37,898 nucleotides of DNA from contig CANORV010000008.1 of assembly GCA_947569245.1 (NCBI GenBank), positions 1 to 37,898 on the forward strand, written 5' to 3'. The notes beneath the pieces were generated by a model. That model made no database searches and was not told the DNA's origin. It saw only the letters and a list, made by a program, of their open reading frames with translations. The stretch comes from an uncultured Mycoplasmatota bacterium. GTDB taxonomy: Bacteria > Bacillota_I > Bacilli_A > RF39 > UBA660. Within the stretch, counting starts at the first letter, position 1; every line of letters begins with the position of its first letter. Position numbers and translations under genes: made by a program. Below are positions 17,956 through 27,223 of this stretch, in pieces.

Positions 17956-18879
17956 TTATTGTATTATTTTAATTATATATCCTTCTTTTTCTAATTGACT
18001 AGCTATTCCATCTTCTCCTATAATGTGGGCTAATCCTACTGTACAAAAAATATTTTTATTAGAAATAAATTCTTTTTTTAAGGATTTCATCATATTTTTA
18101 TTTCGTTTAGTAATTAATTGATCATTGTATTTTTTTACATATTCATCTGTTTCTTCTTCATCAGTAAACATTAATTTTTCTAGTTGTTTTTTATCTCCCT
18201 TTTTATATAAGTCATATAGTTTTTTCAAATTTGTTTTTGATTCTTCGTACTTATTTATTGATTGTTCTAATAAATAAGTTTGCATTTTTATATCAAAACT
18301 AGTTAACATATCATATTGAAACTCTGCTGATTCAAGTTCTAAGATTTCCTTTTGATCTTTTTTTGCAAGTTCTAATAGATATGTATCTATTCCTAGGTTA
18401 CTAAAAAGCTTATTATCTAGCATAGTTGCATTTTCAATTAGCATTTGAAACATCATGGGATTATAGTAATCATATAGTTGATTATATGGTGTAACATTAT
18501 TGATGATTTTTACTGCTTTTTCATATAATTCTTCTTCGATATAATCAGTTATTAATTTTCCATCAGGGTTTATAAATTTAGATAAAAGTTCTGTTTGGGC
18601 TGTTGTATCTTTTTGAAAATCAATTAAATCAAATTCAACTGCTAGTATCTTACTATTTTTGTATGCATCAATTACATAGTCAGGAAGTGGGTACATTGTA
18701 TCTTCTGCTGCATGTATTGATCCAAATAGATACATCTTATTAGTTTGATCTTCTTTGGTAACTTCTAATAAAAGTGGTGTACTTGGATTTTGATTTTTTA
18801 CTTCCTCCTGTTTTTTGGTGCAACCACTTGTAAGAAAAACGAAGGCTAAAAGTAACATTAGATATTTTATTTTTTTCAT
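17956..18879 (-). CDS. TraB/GumN family lipoprotein
   Basis: A 307-residue predicted lipoprotein: Lys-rich start, hydrophobic core and lipobox LTSGC with Cys20. The mature part carries the family marks GSIH (53-56), an AVEFDL segment, and C-terminal TVGLAHIIGEDG, the paired GxxH motifs of the TraB/GumN/Tiki metalloprotease-like fold. Likely membrane-anchored outside the cell; substrate unknown. GGAGA lies upstream of the ATG, and an extended -10 TGCTATAAT lies at 18947-18955. Confidence 0.88.
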   Translation of the reverse strand: MKKIKYLMLLLAFVFLTSGCTKKQEEVKNQNPSTPLLLEVTKEDQTNKMYLFGSIHAAEDTMYPLPDYVIDAYKNSKILAVEFDLIDFQKDTTAQTELLSKFINPDGKLITDYIEEELYEKAVKIINNVTPYNQLYDYYNPMMFQMLIENATMLDNKLFSNLGIDTYLLELAKKDQKEILELESAEFQYDMLTSFDIKMQTYLLEQSINKYEESKTNLKKLYDLYKKGDKKQLEKLMFTDEEETDEYVKKYNDQLITKRNKNMMKSLKKEFISNKNIFCTVGLAHIIGEDGIASQLEKEGYIIKIIQ

Positions 18880-18946
18880 AATTATATCTCCTATAAATCT
18901 CTATAATTCTTTTTATAATTTTTATTGTGATTCTCTAATTGTATTA

Positions 18947-18955
18947 ATTATAGCA
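18947..18955 (-). promoter_or_regulatory. extended -10 element of the TraB/GumN gene
   Basis: Minus strand TGCTATAAT; the -35 region is weak (TACAAC at 17 nt). Distance to the start codon is about 70 nt. Confidence 0.45.
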
Positions 18956-18985
18956 CATTTTTCCATAATGTTGTAAATTATAAAC

Positions 18986-19024
18986 AAAAAAGATAAATCT
19001 AATTAGTTTAAATTTATCTTTTTT
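18986..19024 (-). terminator. intrinsic terminator of the yyaC-like gene
   Basis: A 13-bp stem AAAAAAGATAAAT/ATTTATCTTTTTT with a 13-nt loop and T runs on both sides. It separates the yyaC-like gene from the TraB/GumN promoter. Confidence 0.7.
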
Positions 19025-19075
19025 ATAATTATTATTTATATTATAGTTTACTTTTTTATTATTACTCTTTTATTC

Positions 19076-19678
19076 TTATTTACGTAAAATTCTTTGTCTA
19101 CTTATCATGGTATCTTCCTTAGAAAGTCCCTTGTATAAAGCTTCAGCTGTTATATTAGCTAATAATTCTAATCCAGATTCATTTATAACTGTGGCATCTT
19201 TTAAATCAGTAGAAAAAAAGTTACCTTTTTTAATAGTTGTTGCTATAATACTAAAATCACCAATTATATCAATATCTTTTTTAAATCCAGCTCCTGGTTG
19301 CACTCCAAAGTTACATACTTTTATTTTTCCTAAGTTACTAGTAAACATAGTTACACATGCATCAATAGCAATAACTATATTTTTAGAGAATTCAGTCTTT
19401 TTCTCTTCTGCAAATTTTTCAATATTTATAGCATTTAAAGGCTCTTCCATCGTACCATAACAATCTACAAATTTCGGTAAATTATATTGTTTTAATAGTG
19501 AACCAACACGAGGTCCATATGTATCAAAATTAACATATTTTTTATTGTTAGATCCAATACCTAAAATTATTATTCCCTGATAGCCTTTATATAAAAAATT
19601 TTCTATTTGATGTCCTACTTTATTTGTTATTTTATTTACTGTATCTTCATGTGTTTTTTCATTTATATTTAATGACAT
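19076..19678 (-). CDS. yyaC: YyaC-type sporulation protein (DUF1256, Gpr-like fold)
   Basis: A 200-residue protein of the family related to the germination protease. Seen: IILGIGSNN, YGPRVGSLL, YGTMEEPLNAINIEKF, VIAIDACV and QPGAGFKKDIDIIGDFSI, in the order of the family. The usual DxxTGD/GxxxHP stretches are altered (NKKYVNFDTYGPR, YGTMEEP), so it is divergent. The role in spores is not established; the family occurs in endospore formers. It stands alone with a good terminator, and no clear promoter was found. Confidence 0.75.
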   Translation of the reverse strand: MSLNINEKTHEDTVNKITNKVGHQIENFLYKGYQGIIILGIGSNNKKYVNFDTYGPRVGSLLKQYNLPKFVDCYGTMEEPLNAINIEKFAEEKKTEFSKNIVIAIDACVTMFTSNLGKIKVCNFGVQPGAGFKKDIDIIGDFSIIATTIKKGNFFSTDLKDATVINESGLELLANITAEALYKGLSKEDTMISRQRILRK

Positions 19679-19826
19679 TTTTCACCAATCCCCATTAATT
19701 AAAAGTATCTAGATTATACTACAAAAATGTTAATTTATCAAGCAATTTTGTGTAAGTAATTGGTTTATTGTCCCATAAACAAGATTTAATAATGATAATA
19801 ATTATAATATATTTTTAGATAAACTG

Positions 19827-20747
19827 TCATTTTTCATCATCATACATTTTTCCTTTAGAATCAAGTTGAATTTCGTATCCATATTCAAAAATATATGCCA
19901 TACTAAATAAGAATAAAATATAAATAAGGTCGAGAAGTTCAAAACCTATTCCTAGATTTTCATTAATAAGATATTCCATTATTACACCACTAATATTTGG
20001 TAATATTGTCATAATAATCATAAAAATAGCTGTTTTCTTTATGTGATTTACATTTTCTAAAGTAAATGGTGTTTCATTTTGATAAATGTTTATAAATAGT
20101 TTTTCTAGATGAGTCATAGCTAAATAGAAAAATACTAATGTTATTACTAAAAATACAAAAATTGTTTCTACAAAACCAACTATTTTAATAATAGAATTAT
20201 TTTCAAGGCTATTAATTAATTTATTCAAGGATACTAAATTTTTATAATCATTTATAATTTCCTCATGATCTTTATATTTTATAATTAATCTGTCATCTTC
20301 TCTTTTATATTCTATCTTTTCATTGAATATTTCAATTTTACCTATCTCAGTTACTTTTATGTTACTTGAAAAAAATGGAATTATTATCATTGTTATAATA
20401 GTACAAACTAGTCCTATTATTGATATTATTTTTGCAAATCGAGAAATAATATAAAGTGTTTTACTTAAACCTCTCATTTGTTTTTGCTTTTCTTTTTTAA
20501 ATTTTACTATATTGGATTTTACTTCTTTATCTAGGTTATCTATATCAGTTAATTCTTCGTGTACTAATTCATTTATTTTACAGTGAAAAATATTACATAG
20601 CAAAAGTATATTATCCATTTCTGGATATGTATCACCACACTCCCATTTTGAAACGCTCTGTCTAGAAACTCCTATTTTTTCTGCTAAACTTTCTTGAGAT
20701 AATTTTTTTGATTTTCTTAATTTTTTTAAATTTTCTCCAAATTTCAT
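19827..20747 (-). CDS. XRE-family regulator with a C-terminal membrane domain
   Basis: 306 residues. The N-terminus is a clear HTH_3/XRE domain: LRKSKKLSQESLAEKIGVSR, QSVSKWECGDTYPEMDNI. After a charged linker come about four membrane helices (near 98-118, 190-215, 240-262 and 270-292) with a short charged loop between the first two. Such membrane-tethered XRE proteins are frequent in Bacillota and usually act on neighbouring or own genes; no obvious target operon is visible here. GGGAG precedes the ATG. Confidence 0.85.
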   Translation of the reverse strand: MKFGENLKKLRKSKKLSQESLAEKIGVSRQSVSKWECGDTYPEMDNILLLCNIFHCKINELVHEELTDIDNLDKEVKSNIVKFKKEKQKQMRGLSKTLYIISRFAKIISIIGLVCTIITMIIIPFFSSNIKVTEIGKIEIFNEKIEYKREDDRLIIKYKDHEEIINDYKNLVSLNKLINSLENNSIIKIVGFVETIFVFLVITLVFFYLAMTHLEKLFINIYQNETPFTLENVNHIKKTAIFMIIMTILPNISGVIMEYLINENLGIGFELLDLIYILFLFSMAYIFEYGYEIQLDSKGKMYDDEK

Positions 20748-20832
20748 TTATTTTTTCTCCCTTCAATAGTAAAACTTTAACTTTTTTTATTAATAGTTTC
20801 TACCAACTTTTGGTTGCATTTTTAAATATATT

Positions 20833-20869
20833 AAAAAAATCTATAATTATATTTAACTACAGATTTTTT
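20833..20869 (-). terminator. intrinsic terminator of the zinc-ribbon membrane gene
   Basis: AAAAAATCT and AGATTTTTT arms (20834-20842 and 20861-20869) just after the stop codon, with T runs on either strand. Confidence 0.6.
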
Positions 20870-20874
20870 ATTTA

Positions 20875-22920
20875 TTATAATTCTCTTTCAGTTGTACTAT
20901 ATCTAGTTTCTTCAGAACCACAATGATTACATACATATTCTAATTTATGTTTATCAACTCTTACCATAACTTGTCTTGTGTATTGTCTTCCATTTCTATC
21001 TGTTTCTGTTCTATTTCTGATTGCATTTTCAGATGCAATAATTGTATCTTTTACTAGTGTTAATGATCCCCATTTTTTACATTTTGAACAGGTTGTATTT
21101 CTTCCTTCATTACCAACACATGCCCAAATTATAAGGACAATAAAGATTGCTAGTGACCACCATCCACATGACATAACAATACTTTCTTCTTGAGGAGAAA
21201 ATATTGCTTTAAGAAAGTCAATTACCATTACTATTATAATTCCTATTGGTAGATAAAACATATAGAAGGCTTTTAAATTTGATGAGCTAGCATTTTCTGA
21301 TACTGTTTTTTTATACTCACCAAGTAAGTTTAATGGAGTAACTGGTTCAACATAAGCATTAAAAGCATTTTCAATATTAATGATAAATTCTCTCCAAATT
21401 TCTTCAGTTAGTTCCCAACCACTATCTTTCATTCTAAGTAATTCATGAAAGGCTTGTTTTTGCCATTTATCAAAGTCAAAACCAGAGTAGTTTTTATTTA
21501 TATAGTCTGTCTTATCTGCTTCCATTTTATTTTTTAGCTTTTCTTTATCTAAGTTAAATTCGGTTTCAAGATCATCTACAATATCTGAATCGATATTTCT
21601 TATGAATTCAATTGTTTTTTCTTTTTCTTCATCTGTTGAGTTAATAATCATTCTTGCAAATAAGCTTCCTTTAAATTCCTGTTCTGAGTAATCGACAAAA
21701 CGCATTTTATCAGCATCTTCATCGGCATTTGTATAAGAAGATTCCCATCCACTAAAAAATAGAAGAAAAATTCGGTAATCTTTTAGAAATTGTTCAAACT
21801 TTTCATATATCATTTGAAGTATTTTTTCTTTGCTTTTGTCAGTGTATTCATTTTCTTTTAATTTAGTTTTTAATACATTAGTTGCTAAAGGTGCATTTAA
21901 TGTAGTTGTCGATTGATTATTTTTAGAAATGGCAGTAGGTTTATTAGCATTTTTTCCTGTAATCAATGAGTATATGAATACTATTGTTGCAACAATAATT
22001 AAATAAAATCCCACCATGACCATAAGGGTATCTTCAAAATCATCGGTGCTATTAATAACGAAAAACATTACCCAAGAAAGTGCTAAGAATATTGTTGTAT
22101 ATAATATAAATTTTTCTTTTGTTTTAAAATATTTTACCAAAAAGATAGTCGATAAAGTAAGTGATATCATTATTGCAATACCAAGAAAAGCTCTTGTGTC
22201 ACCATTTGGTTCTAGTGATGTATCTAAATAATAAGAGCCAAAGTAAGTATCAAAGTTATCTTCTGTTATATTGGTACTAGTTCCAAATTTGTTATAGGCT
22301 TTGATTGCTAACTCTTTGGTTTCTTCATCAATTTTAACTGACTTTCCATAAAGCATTATACTTTCAGGTTTAGATGAAATACTGCTACTATATGTATAAT
22401 CACGAATTTCTGATGTCTTATCCCAATCTTCAAATTTCAATTTAACTAAATAAAAATTATTATCTTCAACAACAATATGAATTGTATCTTTTGAATAGTC
22501 ATCATCAATTGAATATGACATCAAATCAACATCAATATTTGAATATACTCCCTCATCCCTAACATTTATAAATGCTACAGCCTCATCTGGATTAGCTTTT
22601 TTTGTATTAAACATTATAAGAGAAAGTATTAGTGTAATTATTAAGAATATTATTCCCCAGACTAGATATTTTTTATTTACATTTTCCCTTTTTTCTATTT
22701 TTTCGGCTTCTTTATCTATAGATTTAATTTTAGCAATTTCCTCTTTATTGATATTGCTACTTTTTTCTTCGGTTTCTCTTTTTTTATTTTCTTTTTCTGA
22801 TATTTTTTTGACTTTTGTCTTGCTATTACTGTTATTTTCCTTATTTTTTCCAACTTTGTTATTTTCTTTGTCTACACTACTCTTTACTTTTTTACTTTTA
22901 CCATTAACTTCTTTTTCCAT
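20875..22920 (-). CDS. large zinc-ribbon membrane protein, partner of the AAA+ ATPase
   Basis: 681 residues, no recognised family. Residues 1-82 are almost entirely Lys, Glu, Asn and Ser. A first membrane helix (85-104) is followed by a polar domain of about 130 residues, three close helices (about 240-330), a soluble mainly helical domain (about 345-560, with GFDFDKWQKQAFHELLRMKD), two more helices (GIIIVMVIDF and SLAIFIVLIIWAC), and a C-terminal zinc ribbon formed by CSKCKKWG and VCNHCGSEE. AGAGGTG precedes the ATG. The gene starts 17 nt after the AAA+ ATPase gene, so the two are surely one operon and may act together at the membrane. Confidence 0.75.
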   Translation of the reverse strand: MEKEVNGKSKKVKSSVDKENNKVGKNKENNSNSKTKVKKISEKENKKRETEEKSSNINKEEIAKIKSIDKEAEKIEKRENVNKKYLVWGIIFLIITLILSLIMFNTKKANPDEAVAFINVRDEGVYSNIDVDLMSYSIDDDYSKDTIHIVVEDNNFYLVKLKFEDWDKTSEIRDYTYSSSISSKPESIMLYGKSVKIDEETKELAIKAYNKFGTSTNITEDNFDTYFGSYYLDTSLEPNGDTRAFLGIAIMISLTLSTIFLVKYFKTKEKFILYTTIFLALSWVMFFVINSTDDFEDTLMVMVGFYLIIVATIVFIYSLITGKNANKPTAISKNNQSTTTLNAPLATNVLKTKLKENEYTDKSKEKILQMIYEKFEQFLKDYRIFLLFFSGWESSYTNADEDADKMRFVDYSEQEFKGSLFARMIINSTDEEKEKTIEFIRNIDSDIVDDLETEFNLDKEKLKNKMEADKTDYINKNYSGFDFDKWQKQAFHELLRMKDSGWELTEEIWREFIINIENAFNAYVEPVTPLNLLGEYKKTVSENASSSNLKAFYMFYLPIGIIIVMVIDFLKAIFSPQEESIVMSCGWWSLAIFIVLIIWACVGNEGRNTTCSKCKKWGSLTLVKDTIIASENAIRNRTETDRNGRQYTRQVMVRVDKHKLEYVCNHCGSEETRYSTTEREL

Positions 22921-22937
22921 ATATAAAACACCTCTTA

Positions 22938-24122
22938 CTATTTATAAAAATCTTCATAGATTAAAGTTTGTAATTTTTCTTTATCAAGACTTTCTTCATT
23001 TGCAATTCTCGTTGCTTGATTTTTTGTTGCATTTTCGAACAAATTCCTTACATATCTAGCATTTGAAAATGAAATATCTGTTGTGTCTATTTTTTCTAAC
23101 TCAGATAAAATCAAATTGCTATCTTTGTCTTCTAATTTATAGTCATTGTTTTCTACCATTACTTTTAAAATATCAAGTAGTTCTTTACTATTGTAATTGT
23201 CAAATGTTAAATAAGTGTTAAACCTTGATTTTAAGCCTGGATTTGATGAAATAAACTGTTCTATTTCTTTTTGATATCCTGCTATTATTATAACTGTATT
23301 GTCTCGATTATCTTCCATAAATTTAAGGATAGTATTCACAACTGAAATTCCATATTCATCATTACTTTTAGTTAATGAATAAGCCTCATCGATAAACAAT
23401 ACTCCACCTTTGGACTCTTCTAAGATTTTCTTAGTTTTTATTTCTGACTGCCCTAGATATTCTGCTACTAAATCTTCTCTTGAAACCTCTTTTAATTTAT
23501 TCTCTTTTAAAATTCCTAAATTATGATATATATCGGCAATAATTCTTGCTACAGTTGTCTTTCCTGTTCCAGGACTTCCTGTAAAGACCATATGCATAGT
23601 AATACTATTTGCTTTTAATCCTTTTTCTTTACGTAACTTTGTTACATATGCCCAGTCAGCTAACTGTTTAATTTGTTTTTTGACATTTTCTAGGCCTATT
23701 AAGTCATCCAATTTTTCAACAATATAATTTTCTTTTTTGTTTTTTTCTAATACTTTTAATTTACCATCATAATTTTTATAGAGACTAATTATATTATTAA
23801 TTGCATCACTATCACTAGAAATGTATGATAAAATATTGGCTAGTGATTTAAGATACTTATTCTTATCAGATGATTCTTTAAGAGAGTAATCAATATAATT
23901 TTTCATAACACTGTTTAAGACTTCTTCTGAATAATGATTTTTGTCAAATGTTACGATTTCTTTTGTTAGATAAGATAGATTATCATAATTAATACTTTCT
24001 TTATATTTTAAAGAAAAGTTGTGCAAAAAGGTATCTAGTTCATCTATTTTTGCATCTTCACTATCAATAATAGCATCATAAATAAAATTATATCCCTTCT
24101 TTGCTTCTCCTGGGGTAATCAT
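22938..24122 (-). CDS. CbxX/CfxQ (SpoVK/EccA-like) AAA+ ATPase
   Basis: 394 residues. A helical N-terminal domain (1-125) precedes an AAA+ domain: LDDLIGLENVKKQIK, Walker A GSPGTGKTT (182-190), Walker B VLFIDEAY (241-248), sensor 1 VIIIAGY (277-283), the arginine finger region NPGLKSRF (Arg300), and sensor 2 ISFSNARYVRN. The family includes SpoVK of spore formers and EccA of type VII secretion; the N-terminal domain here does not decide between them. The start is the ATG at 24120-24122; the in-frame GTG three codons upstream abuts the GGAAG site. First gene of a two-gene operon. Confidence 0.9.
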   Translation of the reverse strand: MITPGEAKKGYNFIYDAIIDSEDAKIDELDTFLHNFSLKYKESINYDNLSYLTKEIVTFDKNHYSEEVLNSVMKNYIDYSLKESSDKNKYLKSLANILSYISSDSDAINNIISLYKNYDGKLKVLEKNKKENYIVEKLDDLIGLENVKKQIKQLADWAYVTKLRKEKGLKANSITMHMVFTGSPGTGKTTVARIIADIYHNLGILKENKLKEVSREDLVAEYLGQSEIKTKKILEESKGGVLFIDEAYSLTKSNDEYGISVVNTILKFMEDNRDNTVIIIAGYQKEIEQFISSNPGLKSRFNTYLTFDNYNSKELLDILKVMVENNDYKLEDKDSNLILSELEKIDTTDISFSNARYVRNLFENATKNQATRIANEESLDKEKLQTLIYEDFYK

Positions 24123-24262
24123 TATTATCACTTCCTACATAAACTTTTTAAACTTAATCAACCATATTTTACCATTTTTAATGATTAAATACTATAGTAA
24201 TTTTATTTTTTTTCCAAACAAAAATGTTATATAATTATTTATATCTTTTACAATTTATAGTA

Positions 24263-24958
24263 TCATTTTCTTTTCATTTTTCTTATTTCATTTTTTTCTT
24301 CTTTTGTCACTCTATTTGATTCAATAATTTTTTGACAAGCTTTATTATATGTTTTATCATCTAAGTTATTATCTTTTAAAAATTGCAAACAGTTATCTTT
24401 ATACTTTATATAAATATCTGATATTAGCCAAGCAATAGCCATACTTACGTAATAATCTTTGATATCAATATTGTTGATATCATGAATTATCTGATTTATA
24501 TAATCATCTTCTAAAAAATGAAAGAGCATTACTATGAAAAATCTTCTTTCAAATTCTTTTTTTGAAGTATAATATTTCTTTATGTATTTATAAACTGCAT
24601 TTTTATTGGCCTTATTTATTTTGATACTTCCAGATACAATATCACAAATAGCCCAATTGTCTATTAATGGTACAAATATATCTAATTTTTCAAAAAGGAT
24701 TGTTTGTTCTAATTTTGCCATTGCTATATAAAGACCATATATTAAAACCTCTTCATAGTATTTAAATTCTTCAATTTTTATTTCATCTAAATAGTATGGT
24801 TTCTCTTTAATTATTTTTTTAACATATTTTCTTATTTCTGGAACTCTTACACCAATGATATTATCAGTGTTTGGACATAAATTAGAATGAAACTGCCTAT
24901 ATTTTTCGTCTTTTAAATCAAACATGTCTTTTATTATTATTTCATTTAGTTTACTCAT
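24263..24958 (-). CDS. DNA alkylation repair protein (AlkD-like)
   Basis: 231 residues of HEAT-like repeats. Typical marks are YRQFHSNLCPN, IIGVRVPEIRKYVKKI, the LIDNWAICDIVSG block with Asp and Trp at the position of the base-excision centre, and AIAWLISDIYIKY. AlkD-type enzymes remove positively charged alkylated bases. GGAG lies 5 nt before the ATG. It is 56 nt downstream of the TtcA-like gene, possibly co-transcribed; an AT-rich TATAAT lies between them. Confidence 0.88.
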   Translation of the reverse strand: MSKLNEIIIKDMFDLKDEKYRQFHSNLCPNTDNIIGVRVPEIRKYVKKIIKEKPYYLDEIKIEEFKYYEEVLIYGLYIAMAKLEQTILFEKLDIFVPLIDNWAICDIVSGSIKINKANKNAVYKYIKKYYTSKKEFERRFFIVMLFHFLEDDYINQIIHDINNIDIKDYYVSMAIAWLISDIYIKYKDNCLQFLKDNNLDDKTYNKACQKIIESNRVTKEEKNEIRKMKRK

Positions 24959-25014
24959 TTTTTCTCCAATCTGCGTTAAGTGTTAAAAAAAAAATTATAT
25001 TGACTTTTTCTTTA

Positions 25015-25860
25015 CTAGTTTTCATCTTTATCATAATCATCTAAAAAATTATATATATAGTCATCTTTATGATAGCCAATTAAAGTATTTAAGTTCACGT
25101 TAAAAACGCTTTTAAAAATATTACTATCAATAAATTCACTTTTAGTTCTAAAATATTCTATCAATTTTTTCATTTCTTTTCTTTTGCTTTTTTCTTCTTT
25201 ATCAGAATCTTTATTACACATTTCAGTAAATTTACATGCACAATTTAAAAATGTTAAATTGTGATAATTTTTAAAAGAAATAATATCTTTTTCTTTTATA
25301 TAATACATTGGTCTAATTAGTTCCATGCCTTTAAAATTAGTACTTTTTAACTTTGGCATCATTGTTTTTATTTCTCCACCGTAAAGCATACTCATAAGAA
25401 TTGTTTCAATAACATCATCATAGTGATGACCTAAAGCTATTTTATTGCATCCTAATTCTTGGGCCTTAGCATATAGATTTCCTCTTCTCATTCTGGCACA
25501 CAAGTAACATGGTGAATCTTTTATATCTTTAACTGAATCAAAGATAGTTGTTTCAAAAATAGTAATCGGTATATCCATAAGTTTAGCATTTTCTTCAATC
25601 AACTTGCGATTTTTCTCATTATATCCAGGATCCATTACTAAAAATACTAAATCAAAATTAATTTTTCCATGTAATTTTACCTCTTGCATGCATTTTGCCA
25701 TTATAAATGAATCTTTTCCACCAGACATACAGACTGCTATTTTATCATTTTCTTTTATCATATCAAAGTCCCTAATAGCTTTAGTAAATAATCTATATAT
25801 TGGTTTTCGGTATTTTGTTATAATGCTATTTTCTATTTTTTTTGCTAATTGATTATCCAT
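25015..25860 (-). CDS. ttcA: TtcA-family tRNA 2-thiolation protein
   Basis: 281 residues. PP-loop ATPase motif SGGKDS (46-51), CxxC pair Cys118 and Cys121 (PCYLCARMRRG), LGHHYDDVIET, and a further cysteine group Cys207, Cys209, Cys215 (NCACKFTEMC). In TtcA the CxxC pair and one later Cys bind an Fe-S cluster used to thiolate cytidine 32 of tRNA. Related PP-loop proteins in Bacillota may act on other positions, so the exact nucleotide is not certain. The ribosome binding site is weak (AAGAAGTG). Confidence 0.82.
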   Translation of the reverse strand: MDNQLAKKIENSIITKYRKPIYRLFTKAIRDFDMIKENDKIAVCMSGGKDSFIMAKCMQEVKLHGKINFDLVFLVMDPGYNEKNRKLIEENAKLMDIPITIFETTIFDSVKDIKDSPCYLCARMRRGNLYAKAQELGCNKIALGHHYDDVIETILMSMLYGGEIKTMMPKLKSTNFKGMELIRPMYYIKEKDIISFKNYHNLTFLNCACKFTEMCNKDSDKEEKSKRKEMKKLIEYFRTKSEFIDSNIFKSVFNVNLNTLIGYHKDDYIYNFLDDYDKDEN

Positions 25861-26032
25861 AATAAATCACTTCTTTCATTATTTTTATGAGATAATAATA
25901 ATTATCAGGAACTTGTATTGTTTTTAATCAAAAACTCTTCTTTTTAATAAGCTGTTTGTCTACAAATATACATGTATTAGCTATTTTTTTAATTATTAAT
26001 GTAATATTATCTTGTAGATTTTTAATACTTCT

Positions 26033-27202
26033 TTATTCTATTTCTAAAATATGTTTTACATCTTCCTTTGTTAGTTTAACATAATTACCAATATATTCAT
26101 TTTCTTTAGAAAAGCCCATTTTACTTATTAAATCATCGATATCTTCTTTCAACATTCCCAATTGTTCATAATTAAATGGAAGGCCTATGTTCATCCAGAA
26201 GTCTTCTAATTTTTTTATAGCTTTTTCTATTTTTTCATCGTTATTTTCACCATGAATATCCATTATTTCTTCAGCAAATTGATAAAACTTTATTGGATTT
26301 TTTTTATAGATGTACTTCATCCATCTTGGTACAACAACAGCAAGTCCTGCTCCTTCTGATATATTATATCGATTAGATAGTTCTTGTCCTATTTTATGAC
26401 TAGCCCAATCTCCCACTCTTCCTACACCACATATATTGTTATTTGCAATTGTTCCTGCCCACATGATATTGCTTCTAGCTTCATAGTTATGTGGATCCAT
26501 CATAATAATTGGTGCATAATGAAATATTGTTTTTAGAATTGCTACACATAAATTATCAGTCAATATGACACCTGGAGTATTAGTAAAGTAACGTTCTAAA
26601 ACATGTGTCATTATATCAGCTATACCACAAGCACTTTGATATGGAGATAATGTCATAGTATAATTAGGATTCATAATGGTAAAACATGGTCTTATTATAT
26701 CTGATGATGCACTTCTTTTTTCTTTGGTTTTGGAGTTAGTTATAAATACACTATTGCTACCTTCACTTCCAGAAGATGCTATTGTTAAAATAACTCCGAT
26801 AGGTAAGGCTTGTCCAATAACAGGTTCTGTTTTATCGAAGAAATTCCAAAAATCTTTTTCATATACGGCTCCTATTGCTATAGCCTTGGCAGTATCAATT
26901 ACACTTCCTCCTCCTATAGCTAGAATCATGTCTATTTTATTTTCTCTAGCAATTAGAATTCCTTGATAAACTAAATTACTATCTGGATTTTCTGATACTT
27001 GCCCTAGTTCATAGAAATGGATATAGTTTGTTTCAAAAGAAAGTTTTACCTTAGTTAGTAAACCATTATTTATAATAGTCTTTTTTCCATAGACGATTAA
27101 TACTTTTCCTCCTCCAAACATATGAACTAAGCTAGATACTGCTTCTTCGGCATTATTTCCAAAATGAAAATATGTTGGGGCATAAAAATCAAAGTTTTTC
27201 AT
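26033..27202 (-). CDS. iron-containing alcohol dehydrogenase (butanol dehydrogenase type)
   Basis: 389 residues, close to the BdhA/YugJ group that reduces aldehydes with NAD(P)H in fermentation. Nucleotide-binding GGGSVIDTAKA (97-107) and metal ligands Asp196, His200 and His269 are present. The fourth ligand position (14 residues after His269, normally the His of a PHG motif) is Glu283 in ISEGAGLA. Activity may remain with a changed metal site, or specificity may differ. It follows the papain-like gene with a 21-nt gap, so the two likely share a transcript. Confidence 0.9.
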   Translation of the reverse strand: MKNFDFYAPTYFHFGNNAEEAVSSLVHMFGGGKVLIVYGKKTIINNGLLTKVKLSFETNYIHFYELGQVSENPDSNLVYQGILIARENKIDMILAIGGGSVIDTAKAIAIGAVYEKDFWNFFDKTEPVIGQALPIGVILTIASSGSEGSNSVFITNSKTKEKRSASSDIIRPCFTIMNPNYTMTLSPYQSACGIADIMTHVLERYFTNTPGVILTDNLCVAILKTIFHYAPIIMMDPHNYEARSNIMWAGTIANNNICGVGRVGDWASHKIGQELSNRYNISEGAGLAVVVPRWMKYIYKKNPIKFYQFAEEIMDIHGENNDEKIEKAIKKLEDFWMNIGLPFNYEQLGMLKEDIDDLISKMGFSKENEYIGNYVKLTKEDVKHILEIE

Positions 27203-27223
27203 TTTATAGTTACCTACCTTTCT

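Noticed and set aside
25950-26028. TCTACAA ... TTGTAGA ends bounding about 60 nt of AT-rich DNA, like a small mobile repeat
   Set aside because: Only 7 bp pair cleanly, there is no target duplication that I can see and no second copy in the window.
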